Assembly: GCF_022346995.1 (NCBI RefSeq)
Contig: NZ_JAKRNM010000001.1
Coordinates: forward strand, 1 to 64,000
Origin: Paenibacillus sp. ACRRY
GTDB taxonomy: Bacteria; Bacillota; Bacilli; Paenibacillales; Paenibacillaceae
Length of the DNA: 64,000 nucleotides
Reading direction: 5' to 3'
The notes below the pieces were generated by a model, which worked only from the letters and a program-made list of their open reading frames with translations, was not told where the DNA came from and did not search any database. Both the position numbers and the translations under genes were made by a program. How positions within the stretch are numbered: the stretch's first letter is position 1; the number at the start of each line of letters is the position of its first letter. This document shows, piece after piece, positions 8,232 to 15,956 of this stretch.

Positions 8232-9299
8232 TTGTTCAAAATTGGAAGTCAAGGAACGTTTGAAACGCTGCCTGATTTCGCCATGGCGATCTATAAGGGA
8301 GATACTGCTGCTGTAGAAGAATCGATTAGCGAGGGTGTGGATTTGGAAGAATCGATCGCCCTCAGTAAATACATAGCTTTGACACCGCTAGAGCTTGCTT
8401 TGATCACCAATCAAAAGAAGATCGTAGAGTTATTCGTAGAGAACGGCGTCAATCTCAATATGAAAGGTAAGCCGGCTATTCTTACCGCAGCCCGATACGG
8501 AGGGGAAGAGGTCATCCGGTATCTGCATCAGAAGGGTGCGAAGTTGACTGGTTTAAACAAGGTGAAATCGAGTGCGTACGATGAAGCCTATTACGGCAAC
8601 AAAAAGAATATAGCTGTGCTGAACGAGCTTGGACTGGATATTCGAAAATATGGTGGGAAAACATTGCGGACAGCAGTGTCTGACCATGATATGAAAACGA
8701 TACAGTACTTGCTGGATGAAGGGGTAGACATTAACTATAATGAACCGGATATGGTGTACCCTTATAGAGCAACCCCGCTTACTGTCGCGGCTCGCAACAA
8801 CAATATGAAGATGGTTCAATTTCTCGTGGAACAGGGTGCAGATGTGACCATTCAGGAAAAAGACGGGGAACGGGCATACACGATTGCGGTTAGTCAAAAA
8901 AATGACGAGATGGCTGATTACCTAAAGGCTCGAGAACCGAAGGAGTTCCATGATTTAAGCAACAAATTGCATGCGTTAAAGCCTTACAAGCTGCCAAAGG
9001 AACTTGTTCATTTTCTTAACGAAGGGCCACGGCGGGTGGAATTGCCGGATAACGAATCAGGTATTAAATATATAGACTTCTTTAGTCTACTAGACACTGT
9101 GGAGATGAAGATGGGAAGACAGAAACTGCTTCGTTTATCCGCCGATTTAGATCAATACTCCCATATTCATCTGGTCTGGAATCCCAGTAAAAAGCTCATT
9201 GGTTACGTTGATTTAGAACATCAGGAATATGCAAACCTCGGAACGTTTGATGCATTTATGGGAGAACCTGTACCATTTATCGAAGTGATTTTAAACTAG
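8232..9299 (+). CDS. Ankyrin-repeat protein
   Basis: 355 residues from TTG, with TGGGAGGG 7 nt upstream. Residues about 10-235 hold ankyrin repeats, with the clearest helices TPLELALITNQKKIVELFVENG, in parts TPLTVAARNNN and KMVQFLVEQGADV. The last 110 residues are different, with a FSLLDTVEMKMGRQ and HLVWNPSKKLIGYVDLEHQEY segment that looks like a SMI1- or SUKH-like or nuclease-associated tail I cannot assign. Ankyrin repeats bind protein partners; the partner is unknown. Single gene followed by a terminator. Confidence 0.82.
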   Translation: MFKIGSQGTFETLPDFAMAIYKGDTAAVEESISEGVDLEESIALSKYIALTPLELALITNQKKIVELFVENGVNLNMKGKPAILTAARYGGEEVIRYLHQKGAKLTGLNKVKSSAYDEAYYGNKKNIAVLNELGLDIRKYGGKTLRTAVSDHDMKTIQYLLDEGVDINYNEPDMVYPYRATPLTVAARNNNMKMVQFLVEQGADVTIQEKDGERAYTIAVSQKNDEMADYLKAREPKEFHDLSNKLHALKPYKLPKELVHFLNEGPRRVELPDNESGIKYIDFFSLLDTVEMKMGRQKLLRLSADLDQYSHIHLVWNPSKKLIGYVDLEHQEYANLGTFDAFMGEPVPFIEVILN

Positions 9300-9348
9300 C
9301 AGACAATATGTATACTTTTCATAAAGGAATGACAATATTACATTTAAG

Positions 9349-9386
9349 CGTCTTTTGCATTCTACATGCCAAAAGGCGTTTTTTTT
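9349..9386 (+). terminator. Rho-independent terminator after the ankyrin gene
   Basis: CGTCTTTTGCAT pairs with ATGCCAAAAGGCG (small mismatch, one G-T) over a 5-nt loop, then eight T. The rest of the 9300-9604 gap is AT-rich and shows no gene. Confidence 0.88.
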
Positions 9387-9604
9387 GCCTGGAGCAGATA
9401 TAATTTTATTAGGAAAAATAACACGGGAAAAATGAACTATTTTGATGCGAAAAGAGGTTAGAAATGGTAAAATAGCAATGCTTAAACAAGAATTCCGTAG
9501 AATAATATATAGTCATTTAACTAGTTTGTTTAATAAATGAGATTTTAGAATCATAGTCTGATTGAGCTTTTGTAGTAATCATATACTGAAGTGAGGAATT
9601 GAAC

Positions 9605-10909
9605 ATGGCAATTATTGATGTAATTAAGTATGATGGTTCACCCGATGTTTTTGCCTGGAAGCATCCAGAGAATGAACTGGGAACATGGACCCAACTGATC
9701 GTGAATCAGTCACAACAAGCCATTCTTTTCAAGGATGGAAGGGCGCTAGATTTATTCGGTCCGGGGCGCCATACGTTGAGTACTGCCAATATCCCGATTT
9801 TAAACCGGATTGTTAACCTACCGTTCGGTGGGAAGTCACCTTTTGCAGCAGAAGTATGGTACATAAATCAAGTAAGCGCTCTGGATGTCAAATGGGGAAC
9901 AGCGAATCCAATTCAGATTCAAGATCCCAAATATAACATTATCGTTCCTGTAAGGACCTTTGGACAGATGGGAATCAAGATTGCTGATTCACGCAAATTT
10001 CTGGTGAAGTTGGTAGGAACCTTGCCTGAATTTAACCAAATCAATTTGGTCAATTATTTCCGCGGGTTAATCATTATGAATATTAACTCCATGTTGTCTT
10101 CCTATTTAGTACATAGAAAAGTTAGTGTCTTGGAAATCAACGCCTATATCGCAGAAATATCCCGGCATTTTGCAGATACAATAGCTTCCACATTTGAAGA
10201 ATTCGGCATCGAATTAATCAATCTGTATATTCATAATATCAATCTGCCTGAAGAGGATCCTTCGGTCATCCGGTTGAGGGAAGCATTGGCACGCAAAGCC
10301 GAGATGGATATTATCGGGTACACCTATCAGCAGGAACGTTCTTTCGACACGCTTGAAGGGGCAGCCAAAAATGAAGGAAGCATGCAGTCCGACATTATGG
10401 GTGCAGGGCTTGGTATGGGTATGGGGGTTGGTCTCGGAGGTTCTTTCAGCAGTGAAATGTCCCAAATGTCACGGGTAATGTCTACTACTGAAACGCCATC
10501 CATGCATATGTGCGAGCACTGCCACCATCCGAATCAGGAACAAGCCTCTTTTTGCAGTAAATGCGGTAAGTCTTTGAAAAAGGAAGCAGCATCAACGGAA
10601 TGTAATAATTGTGGACATTCATTACAGAAGGGGACCAAATTCTGTCCTAATTGCGGTGACAAATATCATGCATGCCCTTCGTGCGGAGCAGATAATTCGG
10701 AGACCGCTGTAGAATGTATTCAATGTCATCAGCCCATGCCAAGTCCCTGCCCAAAATGTAGTCACATGAATTCTGGAAACACCAAATTTTGCGGCAATTG
10801 CGGTACCAGTCTGGCATTAAAATGCAGTCAATGTCAGCATGAGGTAAAACCGGGTCAGAAGTTCTGTCTGGATTGCGGACATAATCTGCAAGAGGGGGGA
10901 CAGGTCTAG
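9605..10909 (+). CDS. YdjI-like SPFH-domain protein with C-terminal zinc ribbons
   Basis: 434 residues; ATG at 9605 with GTGAGGAATT upstream (an in-frame TTG six bases earlier is too close to the site). Residues 1-230 match the stomatin/prohibitin-like YdjI family (DVIKYDGSPDVFAWKHP; LFKDGRALDLFGPGRHTL). A Gly/Met-rich linker follows (about 255-285), then four to five zinc-binding CxxC pairs, such as CEHCHHPN, CSKCGKSL, CNNCGHSL and CPNCGDKY. In Bacillus subtilis YdjI recruits the phage-shock protein PspA to the membrane with partners YdjG and YdjH. No pspA gene is visible here. First gene of a three-gene operon. Confidence 0.9.
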   Translation: MAIIDVIKYDGSPDVFAWKHPENELGTWTQLIVNQSQQAILFKDGRALDLFGPGRHTLSTANIPILNRIVNLPFGGKSPFAAEVWYINQVSALDVKWGTANPIQIQDPKYNIIVPVRTFGQMGIKIADSRKFLVKLVGTLPEFNQINLVNYFRGLIIMNINSMLSSYLVHRKVSVLEINAYIAEISRHFADTIASTFEEFGIELINLYIHNINLPEEDPSVIRLREALARKAEMDIIGYTYQQERSFDTLEGAAKNEGSMQSDIMGAGLGMGMGVGLGGSFSSEMSQMSRVMSTTETPSMHMCEHCHHPNQEQASFCSKCGKSLKKEAASTECNNCGHSLQKGTKFCPNCGDKYHACPSCGADNSETAVECIQCHQPMPSPCPKCSHMNSGNTKFCGNCGTSLALKCSQCQHEVKPGQKFCLDCGHNLQEGGQV

Positions 10910-11652
10910 TGACTACGAAACAAAGTAATTTCCTGATTCTAAATGCAATCTATCTGATCTGTATCGTGGTAACCTCTGTCGTTTCATTCACGATATTTAA
11001 TAATTCGGTTGGGTCGGTTGCATTTTGGATCAATCTGGTCGCTTCCTACGCCGCGATTACAGCTATCTGGATATATGTACGTTATATCATGAGGAATTTG
11101 GAACAGGTTAAGCGGTTTGTGCCTGGTTATACAGCATTGGGTGTAGTTGCAGTCATGTACCTTCTTTGCGTAGTCTTTTACTCTCTATTCACAAGCATAG
11201 CTCATCTTTCACTTCGCTTATTCACGTTAGCACATATCGTAACATTGGCGCTGGCATTGGTTCTGTGCGGCATTATTATGATTTATATACGAAATATGCA
11301 ACGTCAGGAAGCAGGCGGGCAAACGAAAATGGTAACCCTGAAGCTAATCGAAAAAGCTCTTCAACAATTACATCATACGCTTGGAAATCCATCAACAGCA
11401 ACCGTAGTTGAGCAGAGGAACGACGTGAAATCTCTCATCGAGCTCGTTAGATACAGTGATCCCATTACTCCAGATTCACTTACATATAACGATCACCAAA
11501 TTTTGCTGGATATTGAATTAATGAATAGTGAACTTGCCAATCAGCATGCTTCCGGTGAAGGGGTTAACAGCGAGCGTCTTGCTGGGCAATTATCACAATT
11601 AAAACACCGGTTAACTGAACGAAATCAACAAATAATCGCTAGCAAATCATGA
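10909..11652 (+). CDS. Four-helix membrane protein of the YdjI operon
   Basis: 247 residues from GTG, overlapping the stop codon of the SPFH gene by one base, so translationally coupled. Hydrophobic segments at residues about 8-27, 37-56, 75-98 and 103-125; the C-terminal 120 residues are cytosolic, helical and rich in Gln, Asn, Leu and Glu. By position it corresponds to the YdjH-type membrane partner of SPFH proteins; that equivalence is inferred from gene order, not from a recognised motif. Confidence 0.82.
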   Translation: MTTKQSNFLILNAIYLICIVVTSVVSFTIFNNSVGSVAFWINLVASYAAITAIWIYVRYIMRNLEQVKRFVPGYTALGVVAVMYLLCVVFYSLFTSIAHLSLRLFTLAHIVTLALALVLCGIIMIYIRNMQRQEAGGQTKMVTLKLIEKALQQLHHTLGNPSTATVVEQRNDVKSLIELVRYSDPITPDSLTYNDHQILLDIELMNSELANQHASGEGVNSERLAGQLSQLKHRLTERNQQIIASKS

Positions 11653-11671
11653 GTTTTCAGGAGGAAAAGCT

Positions 11672-12067
11672 ATGAAGAAATTTTTTGGGATCATCTTAAT
11701 TTTGATTTCATCGCTAACTATTCTTTTCTCGCTGTTTCTAGTATCAGAAGGCACGGATGTTGCCATCATTAGTACCATTATATTCTTTGTACCTGGTGTT
11801 ATAGTGCTTGTAACGGGGATTAAAATGTGTAGTAAACCGAAATTTCACCCTCATGCTTATGGGGCTGATCCTTACCATAACGACTCCAATTATGAAGAGT
11901 ATTACGAGGAAGAATATGATGAAGAGTATGAACAATATGAAGATGAGTTTGAGAAACCCCAGGAGGCTGTTTCGGTTAATTGCCCCGGATGTGGAGCTAA
12001 AGCAAAAGTATATCCAAATATGTCGACAGAATGTGAATATTGTGGAACGACAGTTCGAATATCCTGA
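11672..12067 (+). CDS. Two-helix membrane protein with acidic linker and zinc ribbon
   Basis: 131 residues, ATG after CAGGAGGAAAAG. Hydrophobic residues 4-25 and 29-51 form a membrane hairpin. A strongly acidic Glu/Tyr-rich stretch (about 68-90) follows, then a zinc ribbon with CPGCG and CEYCG. Twenty nt after the previous gene, so part of the operon. A second, truncated copy of its C-terminal zinc ribbon lies immediately downstream. Probably a membrane partner of the SPFH protein, comparable to the YdjG role; this is inference from context. Confidence 0.82.
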   Translation: MKKFFGIILILISSLTILFSLFLVSEGTDVAIISTIIFFVPGVIVLVTGIKMCSKPKFHPHAYGADPYHNDSNYEEYYEEEYDEEYEQYEDEFEKPQEAVSVNCPGCGAKAKVYPNMSTECEYCGTTVRIS

Positions 12068-12092
12068 ACCTAGATATTCGATAACGATATGA

Positions 12093-12347
12093 TTTAGTTC
12101 AAGTTACAATAGCAACACGGTTAGCTACACGAGTAATAACAGCTACACAAGCCACAACACCTATAATTTTAGCAACATGGATTTATCAAATATAGGAAAT
12201 GATGGAGAAGCAGATAAAAAAGAAAAAGATGAAGAACCACAGGGACCAGTATCGGTGAATTGTCCAGGATGCGGGGCGAAAGCGAAAGTCTATCCTAAAC
12301 AATCAACAGATTGTGAGTATTGTGGAACAACGCTGCGGGTATCTTGA
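12093..12347 (+). pseudogene. Remnant second copy of the zinc-ribbon membrane protein
   Basis: An open frame from just after an in-frame TGA at 12090 to TGA at 12345. It encodes a Ser/Asn/Tyr/Thr-rich stretch, then DKKEKDEEPQGPVSVNCPGC and a full zinc ribbon ending CEYCGTTLRVS. From PVSVN/AVSVN onward it is nearly identical in protein to the end of the gene at 11672, but the DNA differs at many third positions. It lacks the membrane hairpin. The only internal ATG (12177) has no ribosome binding site. This is a decayed or truncated tandem duplicate, or a gene broken by a frameshift. Confidence 0.72.
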
Positions 12348-12431
12348 TCTGGCTTGACTGAAGTATAATTCAAGTCTCTAGGATAAAGTTTGCGTGCGCA
12401 AACCTAAAATAAAATATTATAGGCTTTCAAA

Positions 12432-12475
12432 AACGCCTCAGACCTCATTTTCATTCAGGTCGGGGGCGTTATTTA
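12432..12475. terminator. Bidirectional terminator between convergent genes
   Basis: AACGCC and GGCGTT outer arms with inner GACCT/AGGTC pairing. It is flanked by A-rich sequence on the left and TTATTTAT on the right, so it can serve both the YdjI-like operon and the minus-strand gene at 12518. Confidence 0.75.
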
Positions 12476-12517
12476 TATTCAAGCCTGGGCTACAAGAGTG
12501 CTAGAAAAGCAGTCTTA

Positions 12518-13237
12518 TCAGGGTACCCCTTGATCATGAACGATTCCGACAAGGGAGTGGTCCTGACCAATCTTTTCAAATACCAGACGCAGTGTGTGCC
12601 AATCTCTTTCGTCGGCATCTGAGCCGCCTTTAACATGGAATTCAACAAAATCATGATTGGCTTCAGGATATATTACGTGTATATTGCCGGGGTGAGCATT
12701 TTGGCCAAGAAGTACATTCACGGCGTTTTCGCCATCATGAATAAAGTCCTTGTTATACACATATTTAAGATGATAATCCGCATAGGTCATTTTGATTTTG
12801 TCCTCATCATAATCAGGTGCGATTCGCCATACGTATCTGGTGGGATCTTTCAGTAGATTGCTAATCTCGTCTGGTGTGAACACCAGATCATTTACTGGGT
12901 CAATGTTGGCAAAAGGGGAGAAGCGGACTCCATCCGCTGAAGCCCATGAAGCTACAGCCTCCATGTCTTTTTCTTGAAGAGCTTTAATAATGCTTGTGGA
13001 TGCTTCGGTAACGGTCAGTGGCTGACCCTCCAAGGGGTCGCTTGACTTTTTGTTAGTTCGGGCTCCTTCTAATCCTGCTTCCTCCGCTGGATAGCTTCCC
13101 ATCTGGATATTCTGTTGTTTCTGTATGGTCTCTGGGGTTTGAATCTCTGAACGCTTCTCAGGAGCTGAACTATAGGCTGCCAGAGCTAAAGTGACAATGA
13201 TCCCTAGTGCGAGATATGTGACTGTATTCCACTTCAA
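12518..13237 (-). CDS. Secreted protein, unknown function
   Basis: 239 residues from TTG, with AAGGTGGGG 7 nt upstream. Residues 8-22 are a signal or anchor segment ending LALAAYSSAPEK. This looks like a lipoprotein signal in which the invariant Cys is Tyr. A Pro/Gln/Ser-rich linker follows, then from about residue 75 a globular domain beginning LTVTEASTSIIKALQEKDMEAVASWAS, with GVRFSPFANI and FVEFHVKG motifs. This domain type is widespread in Paenibacillus extracellular proteins but has no assigned role that I know. Confidence 0.78.
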   Translation of the reverse strand: MKWNTVTYLALGIIVTLALAAYSSAPEKRSEIQTPETIQKQQNIQMGSYPAEEAGLEGARTNKKSSDPLEGQPLTVTEASTSIIKALQEKDMEAVASWASADGVRFSPFANIDPVNDLVFTPDEISNLLKDPTRYVWRIAPDYDEDKIKMTYADYHLKYVYNKDFIHDGENAVNVLLGQNAHPGNIHVIYPEANHDFVEFHVKGGSDADERDWHTLRLVFEKIGQDHSLVGIVHDQGVP

Positions 13238-13419
13238 ATGATAACCCCACCTTTCCGTCCTTACTTGTTCTTACCCGCATATACGTCATGACTCACAAAA
13301 AAATACAGACAGACCAAGGAAGGACGTCATGCACAACTCCGTTTATAGCTGCATTATCTCTGTGCTCTGCGCATACATTACAATAATGAGATGTTCGCCC
13401 ATAAGGAGGAAAAATTAGC

Positions 13420-13992
13420 ATGATCAATCCGATTTTGCAAATCCCGAATATTCAGCTTGCGGGTGATTCCACTGCTGTACTGAATTATCAACGCGATCCG
13501 CGAAATTATGTTACGCAATTATTTGGAGAACAACTGCCAACCATTCAAAATGGCTTCTTCAATATACACATGAGCAAGGGGATTATAGTTCAGCCTCACT
13601 GGCATACCAACACGACAGAAATGATTGTTCTGATTAGTGGGGAGATTACAACTTCCGTGTTTGATCCCTTTGCCCGGAGGCGAATTAACTATCATTTGAA
13701 ACCCGGCCAAGTCTCCATTTTCCCCAAAGGATGGTTCCACTGGTTTGTGGCAGATACGGACGATGTTCACTTGCTAACTATCTTCGATCAGCCGACGCCT
13801 GATATTGTGCTGGGAGCAGACTTCCTGGCTGCAACACCTCCTGAAGTAGCGCATAGAGCCTACTGCATTGACGAAGAAGCCTATGCCCAAGCGGTTGCAT
13901 CCATACAAAATGATGCGATCTTGGGACCGCCAATCGGCTGTGTGGAGTCCGTTTCGGACCAAGTGAACCCAGCATCCAAAACCAAAGGATGA
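13420..13992 (+). CDS. Cupin-domain protein
   Basis: 190 residues, ATG after TAAGGAGGAAAA. A single germin-like cupin: HWHTNTTE (HxHx4E) at about residues 59-66 and PKGWFH with the fourth ligand. It is a paralogue of the cupin at 818. Shared blocks include SLINPF/SVFDPF, the PGQV turn, HLLAIFD/HLLTIFD and YCLDE/YCIDE. It lacks the repeat-rich tail and ends at NPASKTKG. Function and substrate are unknown. It is transcribed alone, divergently from the secreted protein at 12518. Confidence 0.82.
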   Translation: MINPILQIPNIQLAGDSTAVLNYQRDPRNYVTQLFGEQLPTIQNGFFNIHMSKGIIVQPHWHTNTTEMIVLISGEITTSVFDPFARRRINYHLKPGQVSIFPKGWFHWFVADTDDVHLLTIFDQPTPDIVLGADFLAATPPEVAHRAYCIDEEAYAQAVASIQNDAILGPPIGCVESVSDQVNPASKTKG

Positions 13993-14143
13993 CTTTAGTT
14001 TCATTTCAGCTCATGGCGAAGCCTGTGACCAGTACACGCGTCTGGTTGCGGGCTTTTGTTTTGCACAAATATACACAAGCAAGTTTCTTGGTTAATATAG
14101 ATTTAACATGATTCATATATACGATTAAAGGAGGGGAGCATCC

Positions 14144-14824
14144 ATGACAATGACGGATATGGCATTGCTAGAAACAGCAATGAGTTATGCGCCCATTTTG
14201 ATGTTTGATCAGAACGAACCGTTTTATCCGGATCTGGTTGGTATTTCACTGTTAGAGAAACCTGGTCCTTCACCTTCATTTAGGCGGGAGATCCTTTTCC
14301 CGGTTGAGGCCGTACAATTTGTGATTGAGTATGCGATATGGTGGGATTATGAGATTGGGCACCTGTATGAAATGGAACATGTATGGATCTATGTAGGTCA
14401 TGATGGAGAGGTAGTGGATTGTGAAGCCAGTTTTCACGGTAAAGTGCTGCGCGGGATGCTGAAGGATCGGGTAAATATGGTTGATCGTCACGTCTGCCTC
14501 TATTCGCAGCCAGGTAAGCACGCGTTCTCCCCGCTGCCTGTCGTGTTTGAGCTGCTGCCCGATTTGTATTCCGCTGCAGGTATCCAAGCCGGATGTGACG
14601 GCCTATTGGTAAACGACTTGTTCAAAAATGATTATGAGACTAATGAAATAATTAATGCCCGGGTACGGAAATATCTCCAGACAAAAGCCTTTGTGCCCGC
14701 AATGCAGTTCGAGGAGTATATACTTGGACCGGAAAAGTTTATGATATGGGACAAGTTATTTGAGACTATTCCACAGCGAATCAAGAGCCGTCTACTGGAA
14801 CTGGAGCAAATGTACGGAGTGTAA
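14144..14824 (+). CDS. Conserved hypothetical protein
   Basis: 226 residues, ATG after AAAGGAGGGGAG. It starts with YAPILMFDQNEPFYPDLVG and contains IEYAIWWDYEIGHLYEMEHV and VDCEASFHGK, a pattern of conserved aromatic and acidic residues. No signal peptide, no membrane segment. The opening resembles the start of Vps62-like proteins, but the match is too short to assign. Cytosolic protein of unknown function, single gene. Confidence 0.72.
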   Translation: MTMTDMALLETAMSYAPILMFDQNEPFYPDLVGISLLEKPGPSPSFRREILFPVEAVQFVIEYAIWWDYEIGHLYEMEHVWIYVGHDGEVVDCEASFHGKVLRGMLKDRVNMVDRHVCLYSQPGKHAFSPLPVVFELLPDLYSAAGIQAGCDGLLVNDLFKNDYETNEIINARVRKYLQTKAFVPAMQFEEYILGPEKFMIWDKLFETIPQRIKSRLLELEQMYGV

Positions 14825-14900
14825 AGAGAATGAAGCAGCGAAAAGTTTTTCACGAGTAAAAGTAGGTTTTTTAATTAGAGCAATATCAAGTCGTCAATAA

Positions 14901-14945
14901 ACAAGTGCTTCTTGTTCCTAACCAGGAGTAGAAGCACTTGTTTGT
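14901..14945. terminator. Terminator between convergent genes
   Basis: ACAAGTGCTTC pairs with GAAGCACTTGT over a loop of about 18 nt, then TTGTG. It can serve the hypothetical gene on the plus strand and the LysR gene on the minus strand. Confidence 0.75.
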
Positions 14946-14959
14946 GTTAAGGGAGTTAT

Positions 14960-15844
14960 TTAACTTTTAAAAATAAGGTCCATAAATCGATTGGCTGCCA
15001 GGGAAATAGGCATATTCCGTTTGGTCATAATCCCCACATGTGAAGGGGGAAGAGGGACATCGAGCTGAATTTCAAACAGTGAACCTTCTTCCAGCTCCTT
15101 GGAGATAAACTCACGGGTTACATAGGAAATACCCAATCCCCGCCGTGCGAATTCAATGAGCAGATCCACGCTCCCGACCTCAATTTCAGGCTTCAGTGTG
15201 TAACCGTAGCTATTAAACAATTCCGTAATGGCCATCCGAACCCGGCTGTTCCGCGAGAAGAGAATAAGCTGGTGTTCAAGCAGCATATCCAGTGTCATGA
15301 CTTTGTCCTTCAACTGGGCATAACGTTCGCCTGCGACGAAGCAATCCTTGAGCTGAATGCTTTCGCGGACCTCCAGCTGCGGATCAACAATCGGCATCCG
15401 TACAACACCGAGATCAATTTTGCCCTCTTTCAGAAAGGTAATGACTTCAGGCGTTGTCCCATGACTTAGATGCAGCTTAATGTTGGGATAGAGAGTATGG
15501 AATTCTTCCAGGTAGGCAAGCATGTAATGCTTGAACAAGGAGTCACTGCCGCCGATTCGAAGCTCTCCACTGTCGAGACTTTTCAATGCAGCCATTTTCT
15601 CTTCCGCAAGTGAGATTAGGATCTGGGATTGCTCAATATAGGAGTATAGGCTAACGCCTTCCTGAGTCAATGCCACTCCTTTGGAATTTCGATAAAACAA
15701 CGTAAGGCCGAAACTCTCTTCCAGCTGCTTGATGGCATGGCTGACGCTGGGTTGGGTGATATAGAGTGCCTTGGCGGCTTGAGTCAAACTTCCGGTTTTG
15801 GCAGCCCAGTAAAAGACTTTATATAACTCATAATTTGTTGTCAT
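14960..15844 (-). CDS. LysR-family transcriptional regulator
   Basis: 294 residues. The N-terminal winged helix is clear (YELYKVFYWAAKTGSLTQAA, then ITQPSVSHAIKQLEESFG). The C-terminal periplasmic-binding-protein-like effector domain covers about 90-294 (SGELRIGGSD; FARRGLGISYVTREF). It is divergent from the zwf-tal-gnd operon, the usual arrangement for a LysR activator and its target. Its ribosome binding site (AGGAG) is 14 nt from the ATG, longer than normal, because an inverted repeat sits between them. The effector is unknown; sugar phosphates or NADPH demand are reasonable guesses only. Confidence 0.88.
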   Translation of the reverse strand: MTTNYELYKVFYWAAKTGSLTQAAKALYITQPSVSHAIKQLEESFGLTLFYRNSKGVALTQEGVSLYSYIEQSQILISLAEEKMAALKSLDSGELRIGGSDSLFKHYMLAYLEEFHTLYPNIKLHLSHGTTPEVITFLKEGKIDLGVVRMPIVDPQLEVRESIQLKDCFVAGERYAQLKDKVMTLDMLLEHQLILFSRNSRVRMAITELFNSYGYTLKPEIEVGSVDLLIEFARRGLGISYVTREFISKELEEGSLFEIQLDVPLPPSHVGIMTKRNMPISLAANRFMDLIFKS

Positions 15845-15857
15845 AGATATTATCTAT
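15843..15857. promoter_or_regulatory. Inverted repeat over the lysR start, likely autoregulatory site
   Basis: ATAGAT-ATT-ATCTAT is a perfect 6-3-6 dyad. It overlaps the first codon of the LysR gene and its ribosome binding region, a position suited to autorepression. Confidence 0.6.
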
Positions 15858-15890
15858 AGCTCCTGTGAAATATATTAATTACTTGTATGG

Positions 15891-15908
15891 CTATAAAACG
15901 TATTATAG
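15891..15908. promoter_or_regulatory. Inverted repeat in the lysR-zwf intergenic region, likely LysR operator
   Basis: CTATAA-AACGTA-TTATAG is a perfect 6-6-6 dyad lying 48-65 nt before the zwf start and within the shared promoter region. The half site is related to that of the dyad at 15843 (TATAG in both). Confidence 0.6.
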
Positions 15909-15956
15909 TGTAACTACAGCAAAGAAACCAGAGTTACTTGGAAGGAGAACGGTGAT

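Noticed and set aside
9387..9604. SigW-type promoter before the YdjI-like operon
   Set aside because: In Bacillus subtilis the related operon is SigW controlled, so I looked for TGAAAC-N16-CGTA. A TGAAC occurs near 9432 and a CCGTAG near 9495, but the spacing is wrong.
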